DNA from: Brevibacterium sp. CBA3109
GTDB taxonomy: Bacteria > Actinomycetota > Actinomycetes > Actinomycetales > Brevibacteriaceae
Assembly: GCF_040256645.1 (NCBI RefSeq)
Contig: NZ_CP158281.1
Span: 2,914,001 to 2,978,000 of the forward strand
Reading direction: 5' to 3'
Length of the DNA: 64,000 bases
This document shows positions 8,671 to 15,812 of this stretch, one piece after another. The position numbers and the translations under genes are program-made. The notes beneath the pieces are model-generated. The model saw nothing but the letters and a program-made list of their open reading frames with translations, searched no databases and was not told the DNA's origin. The first letter of the stretch is position 1; every line of letters begins with the position of its first letter.

Positions 8671-9505
8671 TCACACGCCTTGGCTGAACACCGGATCAAG
8701 TATTGCCGCTACTCGAATGATCTGCTCGTCCAGATCTTCTTCGCAGACGGCTTCAAGCTTTTCCTTACGTCGCCAAGCGGCCCACTTCGCCTGGCCCACT
8801 TCGCCGTAACCTTCAAGTAGCGGTTTGATCGCCTGCAGTTCGATACCCCGATAGTCAGCTACAGCACGGGATGCCTCCAACAGCGCCTCGACATCGAGTC
8901 CAGTTCCGCCCAGCGCCACAATGTCGACGAAATCCCTCCACCGGGTGCTCGTAATCCCGCGTTCGAGGATTGTCACGCCTTTCTCGGCAACCGTCGATTC
9001 CGGCGAGAGTGATGGGCTCACCGAGGATCCTGTCGATTCTCACTTCACGTGGCGCCGGCACGATTGGGTCGCCGGTGGATACGTCCCACGCAACTGCCCC
9101 GCACCAATGACTGATTGTGGCTTTCACGCGGAGACGTATACCTGGGTACTCGGCACCATCGCGGATTTCCTGGACCGTGAGCGCGCCTAGGTCAAACTCG
9201 ACCCCATCATCAGATTCGACCGCCGCAACATCCCGAACAACGGCAACAAGGTATTCAGGCGAGACTTCAGCACCTACTGCGTTCGAATCAACATCCTTCG
9301 TCGGTCGACGCACGCCGTACGCGCCGAGCAGAATCCCACCCTTCAGCACGAAGTCGCGCGCATGGGGCGTGCGGTTCAGTCGGTCAAGAAATGATTCGAG
9401 CGCGTGTCGAACCAAATACGCCTCCGTCGGCGCAAGAACACCTCGTTTTGCCGAGACCGATCGAGCCGCAGATTGAAGCTGACGATACACATCGCTACCA
9501 GTCAT
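8671..9505 (-). pseudogene. AbiEii-type nucleotidyltransferase toxin, frameshifted
   Basis: The N-terminal two thirds match the AbiEii/AbiGii toxin family: MTGSDVYRQLQSAARS start, HARDFVLKGGILLGAYG, then RPTKDVDSNAVG, the nucleotidyltransferase core with the metal-binding Asp. The frame then runs out of register. The C-terminal part (TVAEKGVTILERGITSTRWR, DFVDIVALGG, AKWAAWRRKEKLEAVCEEDL, stop at 8671) is in a different frame. The shift falls at about 9000-9020 and equals a loss of 3n+2 bases or a one-base gain. The two frames overlap by about 160 nt. The start at 9505 overlaps the antitoxin stop by ATGA. GC content is lower than in neighbouring genes, suggesting horizontal acquisition. Confidence 0.78.
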
Positions 9506-10050
9506 GCGAGTACCTCCAGGGCTTGTAGAAGCGGAGCTTTGGCTCGTGGGAGCAACGATGCAATGCTCATGAGCTCGGCGGGTTTGCCACCACGGCCAAG
9601 CCATTCTTTGGTGGCGTCGCGAGCCACTTCGTAACCGACCACGGATCGAAGACGGAAGCAGTCCACAATCGTTCGTTCCGCGCTGTATAAACCGATAGGC
9701 TGCGAGCTACCTTGAATCAAGATCTGGCCCCGCCCGAGATCGAAAGTCGTGGCATCGAATCGATGCCAGCGAATCGCGCCTTCAGTAGCCGGTGCACGCA
9801 TTCCGCGCGGTATTGAGACGCTCAACGCATCCGGGATCTCATCGGTCAGGTCGTAGTGCGCTAGTGCTGAAATCAAACAGATGGTGGCTTCAGGCCTTCG
9901 GGCGGCCGCTTCGATCTGATCCCAGTCCATTGCGGGCGCATCAGCAGGTAGATAGACACCTCGGCCGATGCGTTCCCAACGCCCGTCTGCATGTCCCCGG
10001 TACAGTGCACTCCGCTTCTCGGCTGCGGCCTTTGGCCTCAGAGCCTTCAC
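9502..10050 (-). CDS. AbiEi-type antitoxin / transcriptional repressor of a type IV toxin-antitoxin system
   Basis: A 182-residue protein with the AbiEi organisation: a short N-terminal DNA-binding region ending in GRWERIGRGVYLPADAP, followed by the AbiEi C-terminal domain (ICLISALAHYDLTDEIPDAL, VSIPRGMR, LYSAERTIVDCFRLRSVVGYE). Family knowledge: it represses its own operon and counters the AbiEii nucleotidyltransferase. The gene is intact, while the toxin next to it (ATGA overlap) is frameshifted. The start ATG at 10050 has a GAGGGTG Shine-Dalgarno sequence. Operator-like repeats lie immediately upstream. Confidence 0.82.
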   Translation of the reverse strand: MKALRPKAAAEKRSALYRGHADGRWERIGRGVYLPADAPAMDWDQIEAAARRPEATICLISALAHYDLTDEIPDALSVSIPRGMRAPATEGAIRWHRFDATTFDLGRGQILIQGSSQPIGLYSAERTIVDCFRLRSVVGYEVARDATKEWLGRGGKPAELMSIASLLPRAKAPLLQALEVLA

Positions 10051-10064
10051 ATGATCACCCTCTG

Positions 10065-10106
10065 ATACGTTTCGTATACAGATAACACTATCTGATTACG
10101 TTTCGT
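10065..10106 (-). promoter_or_regulatory. operator/promoter region of the AbiE module
   Basis: Two direct copies of TACGTTTCGT (10066-10075 and 10097-10106) are spaced 31 bp apart, about three helical turns. Between them lies a perfect inverted repeat CAGATA-ACAC-TATCTG (10079-10094). The first copy also sits in ATACG-TTT-CGTAT. The region ends 15 bp before the antitoxin start, which suits autorepression by AbiEi. Binding is inferred. Confidence 0.5.
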
Positions 10107-10201
10107 TTCGCGAGGTAATTCTCCTGCCGGAGTATTCATCAGCACCCGATGGCGCGGTAGATGGTCGGAGTCCCGCTCGGGGCCCCGACCGTGGTGGCGC
10201 C

Positions 10202-10486
10202 CGCGACATCATCACCGTCATCGTTCGGATCGCCCTCGGTGCCATCTTCATCGCCCACGGCTGGGAGAAGTTCAACAAGTGGACCGTTTCGGGCACCACG
10301 CAGCGCTTCGCGCAGATGGGGGTGCCGCTGCCGGACATCGCGGCACCGTTCGCGACCTTTATCGAACTCATCGGCGGAGCACTGCTGTTGGCCGCCATGG
10401 GGCCGGGCCGCTTCAGCGTCGACCGGTTCCGGTTCAAGGGGAAGAAGGCTGCGCTTCGAAGCGGCGTCGATACTCCGATGGTGTGA
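10202..10486 (+). pseudogene. degenerate DoxX family membrane protein
   Basis: The frame RDIITVIVRIALGAIFIAHG then WEKFNKW...TTQRFAQMGVPLPDIA, APFATFIELIGGALLLA is clearly the first half of a DoxX-family protein. It jumps directly to AMGPGRFSVDRF, which normally closes the protein, so the central two membrane segments are missing (about 50 residues by comparison with the usual length). There is no ATG/GTG with a ribosome-binding site at the 5' end; the frame simply opens out of the AbiE promoter region. The gene therefore looks both 5'-truncated and internally deleted. Its 3' end overlaps the end of the convergent glxA-like gene. Confidence 0.6.
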
Positions 10487-11390
10487 TCCTGAAGGCCGCG
10501 GCGAAGTTCTGCCGCAGGGTGACCACACTGCCGAAGCCACAGTCGGCAGCGATCTGATCGATGGAACTGTCCGTGGTTTCCAATGACCGCCTGGCCTCGT
10601 CGAGGCGACGCATGCGCACCCAAGATGCAGGGGTGGCCCCCGTCGAGGACCGAAAGGTGCGGATGAAGGTTCGCATACTCATATGCGCGACCGCAGCCAG
10701 ACGCTCGACCGACAGCGTTTCGTCGAGGTGGTTGACAGCCCAATCGAGAACTTCGGAGATCGGATCGTCCTCGGCACGCTCCGGCAGCGGGCGCTGAATG
10801 TACTGTGCCTGGCCACCAGCGCGGTGGGGCGCGATCACCAGAGACCGGGCGACCTGGTTAGCAGCGTCAGACCCCAGCCGAGTGCGCACCATGTGGAGAC
10901 AGGCATCCAGCGCCGAGGCGGTGCCGGCGGAGGTGATGACATCGCCGTGATCGATGTAGAGGACCGAATCGTCGATCTCCAGATCCGGGTGCCTCTGGGT
11001 GAGCTGGGCGAACCCCTGCCAGTGCGTCACTGCCTTACGGTCGGCAAGCAGACCCGAGTCTGCGATGGGGAATGTGCCCAGGCAGAGTCCGGCGATGGTC
11101 GCACCCCGGTCATGGCTCTCAACGAGCAGTCGGCGCAGAGGACGGTCAGCCGGGCGACCATCGTCGTACCAGGACGGAACAACGACCACCTCGGCGTCGG
11201 CTGCGGCTTCCGGTCCGCTCACTCCGGTGATCTGATATCCCTCTGCCGTCGTGAGCGGGTCGGTGTCGTCGGCGAACAGGACGGTTTCCCACTCAGCGAG
11301 GCCCTGGCGGGTGACCTCATCGAAGACCATCTGCGGAACGGACAGGTGGAACATGGTGATGCCGGTGAAAGCGTAGATGGCGATGCGCAC
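10434..11390 (-). CDS. GlxA family AraC-type regulator with DJ-1/PfpI-like sensor domain
   Basis: A 318-residue two-domain regulator. The N-terminal half is a class I glutamine-amidotransferase-like (DJ-1/PfpI) fold with the nucleophile-elbow segment GATIAGLCLGTFPIADSGLL. The C-terminal half is an AraC helix-turn-helix pair (LSVERLAAVAHMSMRTFIRTF and TDSSIDQIAADCGFGSVVTL). The start is GTG at 11390, with CGGAGG upstream. It diverges from an isochorismatase-family gene that it probably controls. Confidence 0.87.
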   Translation of the reverse strand: MRIAIYAFTGITMFHLSVPQMVFDEVTRQGLAEWETVLFADDTDPLTTAEGYQITGVSGPEAAADAEVVVVPSWYDDGRPADRPLRRLLVESHDRGATIAGLCLGTFPIADSGLLADRKAVTHWQGFAQLTQRHPDLEIDDSVLYIDHGDVITSAGTASALDACLHMVRTRLGSDAANQVARSLVIAPHRAGGQAQYIQRPLPERAEDDPISEVLDWAVNHLDETLSVERLAAVAHMSMRTFIRTFRSSTGATPASWVRMRRLDEARRSLETTDSSIDQIAADCGFGSVVTLRQNFAAAFRITPSEYRRRFEAQPSSP

Positions 11391-11405
11391 GGCGGGTTCC
11401 TCCGA

Positions 11406-11431
11406 TTGGCGTCATTCAGTTTGGCGTAATT
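11406..11431. promoter_or_regulatory. direct-repeat operator candidate for the AraC-type regulator
   Basis: TTGGCGT-C-ATT (11406-11416) and TTGGCGT-A-ATT (11421-11431) are direct repeats with a 15-bp period, just upstream of the glxA-like start and in the divergent intergenic region. AraC-family activators typically bind such direct repeats. Binding is inferred. Confidence 0.4.
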
Positions 11432-11543
11432 CCATCGTAGATGAGCATTTGTGCTACTGGTAGTGCCCAGCTGCAGCTCGCAGACTGGAGATGTGCCGCA
11501 GACACGCGCCGCACGCTTACTCACGACACCTTGGAGATTCGCT

Positions 11544-12182
11544 ATGACTACCGCCCGCCGTGCCCTCGTCCTCGTCGATGTGCAGCAGCAGTACTTCGAC
11601 GGCCCGCTGGAGATCCAGTACCCGAGCCATGACCAGTCACTGCCGAAGATCACTGCGGCCATCGACGCTGCGGCCGCCGCCGACATCCCGATCGCCGTCT
11701 TCCAGCACACCATGGGCACCGCCGCCCCCGTCTTCAACCCCGATCAGCCCGGATTCGCACTCCACCCCGAGGTCGAAAGCCGCCGGAGAGAGCCCTGGAA
11801 GTCAGTCGTCAAAGAGTACGGTTCCGTTTACGCGGACACCGATCTGGAAGCATGGCTGCGCGAGAAGGACGTCGACACCGTGACGCTGGTCGGCTTTATG
11901 ACCAATAACTGCATCCTGGCCTCGGCGGCGGGCGCCGAGGTTCTCGGCTTCACCACGGAGGTCCTCTCCGATGCGACCGGTGCCATCAACATCGCCAACG
12001 ATGCCGGCTTCGCCGATGCGAAGACCGTGCACACGACACTGATGGCCGTTCTGCATTCGAACTGGGCGGCAGTCTCCTCGACAGACGCTTGGACCCAGGC
12101 GCTGACATCCCAGGAGTCGCTGCCGAAGGGAGACCTGGGCAGCTCCGCGGTCACCGGTGCACAGAAGGCTGGGCAGAACTGA
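11544..12182 (+). CDS. isochorismatase family cysteine hydrolase
   Basis: A 212-residue isochorismatase/nicotinamidase-like hydrolase. The catalytic Asp lies in ALVLVDVQQQYFDG; the conserved cis-peptide/Cys region is GFMTNNCILASAAGAEVLGF. The true start is the ATG at 11544 (MTTARRAL), preceded by TTGGAG; an upstream in-frame codon at 11451 is less likely. Divergent pairing with a GlxA-type regulator is common for this family. The substrate is unknown (amide or carbamoyl type). Confidence 0.85.
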   Translation: MTTARRALVLVDVQQQYFDGPLEIQYPSHDQSLPKITAAIDAAAAADIPIAVFQHTMGTAAPVFNPDQPGFALHPEVESRRREPWKSVVKEYGSVYADTDLEAWLREKDVDTVTLVGFMTNNCILASAAGAEVLGFTTEVLSDATGAINIANDAGFADAKTVHTTLMAVLHSNWAAVSSTDAWTQALTSQESLPKGDLGSSAVTGAQKAGQN

Positions 12183-12189
12183 GCCGTCC

Positions 12190-13620
12190 TCAGCCTGCGG
12201 GCGCTGGCTCGCAGCAGCTCTCGGCCTCATCCGTGGGCGCAGGCGCACAGCACCCGCTGTCGGCAGTCACCGTGACGACCGACGGCGCATCACACGATGA
12301 GCCGATGTCGGCCGAGCACACTCCGGTTTCGGGAAGCGCGAGTTCGACCGAGTCGGCCGCTTCCTGGTCGCCGGCGATGGCGGCGACGATCGAGCGAACC
12401 TGCTCGTAGCCGGTGGCCATGAGGAACGTGGGTGCGCGACCGTAGGATTTCATGCCGGCGATGTAGAAGTCCGTCTCCGGGTGGGCCAGGAGGCGGGCTC
12501 CGTGGGGTTCGACGGTGCCGCAGCTGTGGTATTCCGGATCGATGAGTGGTCCCAGTCCGGTGGGCGCCTCGACGATCGGATCGAGGTCGAGTCGGATTTC
12601 GCGGAGGAAGCTGAGGTTGGGCCGGAACCCTGTGGTCGGAACAACCCGGTCAACGTCGAGGGAGACTGTCCCCGCGGGGGTGGTGCCAGTGACCGTGAGT
12701 TCGCTCGTGGTGTGAGTCGCCGAGGTGCCGGTCGGGGTGGCGCTGGCCACGTTCGTAATGGCGACGTTCGTGATCGTCACCGAGGTGTGCACCTCTATGT
12801 GTCCGGCCTCGACGAGGTGGCGCAGTCGGGTGCCGAGTGCGCCGCGCGCTGGGAGTCCGTCCTGGTCGCCACCACCGTAGACACTTCCGGGATCGGAACC
12901 GCGGATGGCCCAGCTGATGCGGGTACCCGGTTCGGCCTCGCACAGATCTCCCAAAGCCAGCAGAGTGTTGGCCGCCGAGTGACCGGCTCCCACGACAAGC
13001 GTGTGGCGGCCTGCGAACTGTGCCCGGTCCCGGCCGAGGACGTCGGGCAACGGTGAGGTCACGAGCCCTGCCTCTCGGGCTGCGGGTTCACCGATGGCCG
13101 GCAGCCCTGCCTGACCCAGCGGGTTCGGGGTCTCCCAGGTGCCTGAGGTGTCGATGACGGCACGAACGAAGTGATCCTCAATCTCTCCGCGCTCGTTCCG
13201 GGTGCGGACGAGGAATGGGGTGTCGCCGCGGCCTGGGGTGCGCGTGCGGTCTTTGCCGACGCGGCTGACGGCGATGACCCGTGTCTGCGTGTGAATCGCG
13301 TTGCTCAGCTGCGGCGTCGCAGCCAATGGGGCAAGATACTCTGCGACGAGTTCGACCCCGGTGGGCAGGTGGTCTGCTTCGGGTTCCACCCAGCCTGTCG
13401 GCTCGAGCAGCGTTCGTGCAGCGTGGTCGATGTTGTACTTCCACGGCGAGAAGAGACCGATGTGGCCCCACGCGCTGACAGCTGCAGCTGGTGTCGTGCC
13501 TGATTCGAAGACGAGCGGTACCATGTCGCGAGCGATGACGTGTGCGGCGGCAGCCAGACCGACCGGGCCGGCACCGATGATGGCAACCGGAAGTTCGGAC
13601 AGTGGTGTGGACTCAGTCAT
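12190..13620 (-). CDS. ars-operon flavoprotein (FAD/NADPH monooxygenase-like) with Cys-rich tail
   Basis: A 476-residue FAD-dependent oxidoreductase. It has two dinucleotide-binding motifs, VAIIGAGPVGLAAAAH at residues 12-27 and TLVVGAGHSAANTLLAL at about 208-224, and a late YIAGMKSYGRAPTFLMATGYEQ block. Such ArsO-like flavoproteins recur in actinobacterial arsenic operons; the exact reaction is not established here. The last 45 residues contain six Cys (GVCSADIGSSC, SGCCAP, ESCCEPA), reminiscent of CC-pair arsenite binders. The gene start overlaps the arsC stop by ATGA, making it third in acr3-arsC-flavoprotein. Confidence 0.75.
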   Translation of the reverse strand: MTESTPLSELPVAIIGAGPVGLAAAAHVIARDMVPLVFESGTTPAAAVSAWGHIGLFSPWKYNIDHAARTLLEPTGWVEPEADHLPTGVELVAEYLAPLAATPQLSNAIHTQTRVIAVSRVGKDRTRTPGRGDTPFLVRTRNERGEIEDHFVRAVIDTSGTWETPNPLGQAGLPAIGEPAAREAGLVTSPLPDVLGRDRAQFAGRHTLVVGAGHSAANTLLALGDLCEAEPGTRISWAIRGSDPGSVYGGGDQDGLPARGALGTRLRHLVEAGHIEVHTSVTITNVAITNVASATPTGTSATHTTSELTVTGTTPAGTVSLDVDRVVPTTGFRPNLSFLREIRLDLDPIVEAPTGLGPLIDPEYHSCGTVEPHGARLLAHPETDFYIAGMKSYGRAPTFLMATGYEQVRSIVAAIAGDQEAADSVELALPETGVCSADIGSSCDAPSVVTVTADSGCCAPAPTDEAESCCEPAPAG

Positions 13621-14072
13621 GAAGCATCCTCTGCGGAAGTTGTGGAGGCGTTGGGATTGGTGGCAACGGACAAACTGGTGAGCAGCTCGTGGATGCGGGC
13701 GCGGATATCGTCGCGGATGGCACGCACCGCATCAATGCCCTGCCCCGCGGGGTCCTCAAGCGCCCAGTCTTCGTAGCGCTTGCCGGGGAAGATGGGGCAG
13801 GCATCGCCGCAGCCCATGGTGATCACCACATCCGAGGTCTCGACCGTGTCCGGGGTGAGAATCGTCGGATGCTGGTCGGTGATGTCGATACCGACCTCGG
13901 CCATCGCCTCGGCGGCGGTGGGGTTGAGCATGTTCCCCGGTGCGCTGCCGGCAGAGCGGACCTCGACTCTCCCACCTCCGAGCTCACGGAGGAACCCGGC
14001 TGCCATCTGCGAGCGGCCGGCATTGTGGACGCAGACGAAGAGGACGGTGGGCCTGTGTTCGACTGTTGTCAT
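13617..14072 (-). CDS. arsC: arsenate reductase (low-molecular-weight phosphatase type)
   Basis: A 151-residue thioredoxin/mycothiol-coupled-type arsenate reductase. The phosphatase loop VCVHNAGRSQM (Cx5R) is near the N-terminus. ITMGCGDACPIFPG provides two further Cys, and RYEDWALEDPAGQ carries the general-acid Asp. It reduces arsenate to arsenite for export by Acr3. The start is taken at ATG 14072 (MTTVEHRPT), which overlaps the acr3 stop by ATGA; the upstream in-frame extension lies within acr3. Confidence 0.92.
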   Translation of the reverse strand: MTTVEHRPTVLFVCVHNAGRSQMAAGFLRELGGGRVEVRSAGSAPGNMLNPTAAEAMAEVGIDITDQHPTILTPDTVETSDVVITMGCGDACPIFPGKRYEDWALEDPAGQGIDAVRAIRDDIRARIHELLTSLSVATNPNASTTSAEDAS

Positions 14073-15184
14073 GTCTGCGGCTCCTGTCGTTTCGCATGCG
14101 TCGGATGCCAGGCGTACTCGGGGAAGAAGCGGCGTCGTGACCACAGGGCCACGTAGACGAGGGCGACGAGGATGGGGACCTCGATGAGTGGGCCGACAAC
14201 TCCGGCCAGGGCCTGTCCGGAGGCAACACCGTAGGTGCCGATGGCCACGGCGATCGCGAGTTCGAAGTTGTTGCCGGCGGCGGTGAAGGCCAGGGTGGTC
14301 GTCTTCTCATATCCCAGCTTCAGCCCACGTCCCACAATCATGCCGACGGCGAAGACGACGATGAAGTAGATGAGCAGCGGCAGGGCGATGCGGGCGACGT
14401 TCAAAGGATTCGAGGTGATCTCATCGCCCTGGAGTGCGAAGAGCAAGACGATGGTGAACAGCAGCCCGTAGAGTGCAAAGGGTCCGATCTTCGGCAGGAA
14501 CCGGTCTTCGTACCAGGTCCGCCCCTTGGTCTTCTCACCGATGGTGCGAGTAAGGAAACCTGCCAACAAAGGGATGCCGAGGAAGACGAGGACGCTCAGC
14601 GTGATCGCCCAGAAGGAGAATTCGCCACTCGTCGTCGGCAGTCCGAGGAGGTTCGGCAGCCACTGCAGGTAGAACCAGCCGAGGAGACCGAAGGCGAGGA
14701 CCTGGAAGACAGAGTTGATCGCAACGAGGACGGCAGCGGCCTCGCGGTCACCGCAGGCGAGATCGTTCCAGATCAGGACCATGGCAATGCAGCGAGCAAG
14801 GCCGACGATGATCAGTCCCGTCCGATACTCGGGGAGATCGGGGAGGAAGATCCAGGCGAGGGCGAACATGAAGGCAGGGGCGGCCAGCCAGTTGATGAGC
14901 AGAGACGTGATCATCAGCTTCTTATCGGCGAGCACGCGCCCGGTCTCGTTGTAGCGGACCTTGGCCAGCACCGGATACATCATCACCAGCAGCCCCAGAG
15001 CAATCGGCAATGACACATCGGCGACCTTCACCGAGTCGAGAGCGACTGCGAGTCCTGGCACGAGGCGGCCCAGCAACAACCCGATGATCATCGCTGCGAT
15101 GATCCACACCGGCAGAAATCGGTCGAGCGTGGACAGCTTGGCCTGGGCCGGCTCGTTGGTGGTGGCGGTCGCTGGTGTGCTCAT
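14069..15184 (-). CDS. acr3: ACR3 family arsenite efflux transporter
   Basis: A 371-residue, ten-helix permease of the BART superfamily. Family marks are MYPVLAKVRYNE and the helix IVGLARCIAMVLIWNDLACGD, containing the Cys essential for arsenite transport in ACR3. It is the first gene of the arsenic operon, with AGGAG before the ATG at 15184. It diverges from arsR with a clear palindromic site between them. Confidence 0.93.
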   Translation of the reverse strand: MSTPATATTNEPAQAKLSTLDRFLPVWIIAAMIIGLLLGRLVPGLAVALDSVKVADVSLPIALGLLVMMYPVLAKVRYNETGRVLADKKLMITSLLINWLAAPAFMFALAWIFLPDLPEYRTGLIIVGLARCIAMVLIWNDLACGDREAAAVLVAINSVFQVLAFGLLGWFYLQWLPNLLGLPTTSGEFSFWAITLSVLVFLGIPLLAGFLTRTIGEKTKGRTWYEDRFLPKIGPFALYGLLFTIVLLFALQGDEITSNPLNVARIALPLLIYFIVVFAVGMIVGRGLKLGYEKTTTLAFTAAGNNFELAIAVAIGTYGVASGQALAGVVGPLIEVPILVALVYVALWSRRRFFPEYAWHPTHAKRQEPQT

Positions 15185-15245
15185 CGTGCTCCTGGGACGA
15201 ATCTGCTCATGGCTGGAGACATCCGGCCATAAACATCGATGGGTA

Positions 15246-15274
15246 TCGATATGAATCTAAGCATCACATATCGA
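15246..15274. promoter_or_regulatory. putative ArsR operator
   Basis: TCGATATG (15246-15253) and CATATCGA (15267-15274) form a perfect 8-bp inverted repeat with a 13-bp spacer in the 120-bp region between divergent acr3 and arsR. The size and position fit an ArsR dimer site controlling both directions. Confidence 0.5.
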
Positions 15275-15304
15275 CAACTGTCAATGTATGGGCATAATGG
15301 AGAA

Positions 15305-15655
15305 GTGACCACTGAACAGATTTTGCCCGCACCCGCCTCGGCGACCTGCTGCACAACACTGACTGGCGAACCCCTGGACCAGGGGCAGGCGCAGGACTTC
15401 GCTCGGATACTCAAGGCACTCGCCGACCCGACGCGTCTGCGCCTGGTCTCCCTGGTCGCCGCCCATGAGGGCAATGAAGCCTGCGCGTGCGACCTCATCG
15501 ATCCGGTCGGACTGGGCCAGCCCACGGTCTCACACCACCTGAAGATCCTCGTCGACGCAGGCGTCCTCCACCGGGAGAAGCGAGGCATCTGGTCCTACTA
15601 CTCGCTGGCGGACCAGACCCTGGAGCGCATCGCCGCGTTCCTCTCCCCTGCCTGA
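15305..15655 (+). CDS. arsR: ArsR family arsenic-responsive repressor
   Basis: A 116-residue ArsR/SmtB winged helix. The recognition region is GLGQPTVSHHLKILVDAGVLHREKRGIW. An N-terminal CC pair (SATCCTTLTGEPL) plus the CAC in EACACDLI place it with the actinobacterial (Corynebacterium-type) arsenite sensors, whose ligand site uses an N-terminal Cys pair and one later Cys. GTG at 15305 is preferred: GGAG precedes it, and the CC motif then sits close to the N-terminus as in that type. CATAAT six nt upstream could equally act as a -10. Confidence 0.9.
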   Translation: MTTEQILPAPASATCCTTLTGEPLDQGQAQDFARILKALADPTRLRLVSLVAAHEGNEACACDLIDPVGLGQPTVSHHLKILVDAGVLHREKRGIWSYYSLADQTLERIAAFLSPA

Positions 15656-15812
15656 GGCGGCCGGCATGAGGCTGTGACCGACCTGCAGTCTTCGCCCGGG
15701 TGATGGAGGACTTCGCCGACCCGCACCGGACCGGGGTACGCTCCGAAATAGGATCGCTTCGGTCCTGAGCGTCATCGCACTCACCCCTCCCCGGACGAAA
15801 GCAGAGAGGTCA

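Noticed and set aside
8521-8820. Plus-strand 99-codon frame beside the AbiEii gene
   Set aside because: It starts in the terminator-like repeat with no ribosome-binding site and lies antisense to the conserved AbiEii C-terminus.
15239-15304. Upstream extension of arsR
   Set aside because: It runs through the palindromic operator region, and the family N-terminus (CC motif) fits a start at 15305.
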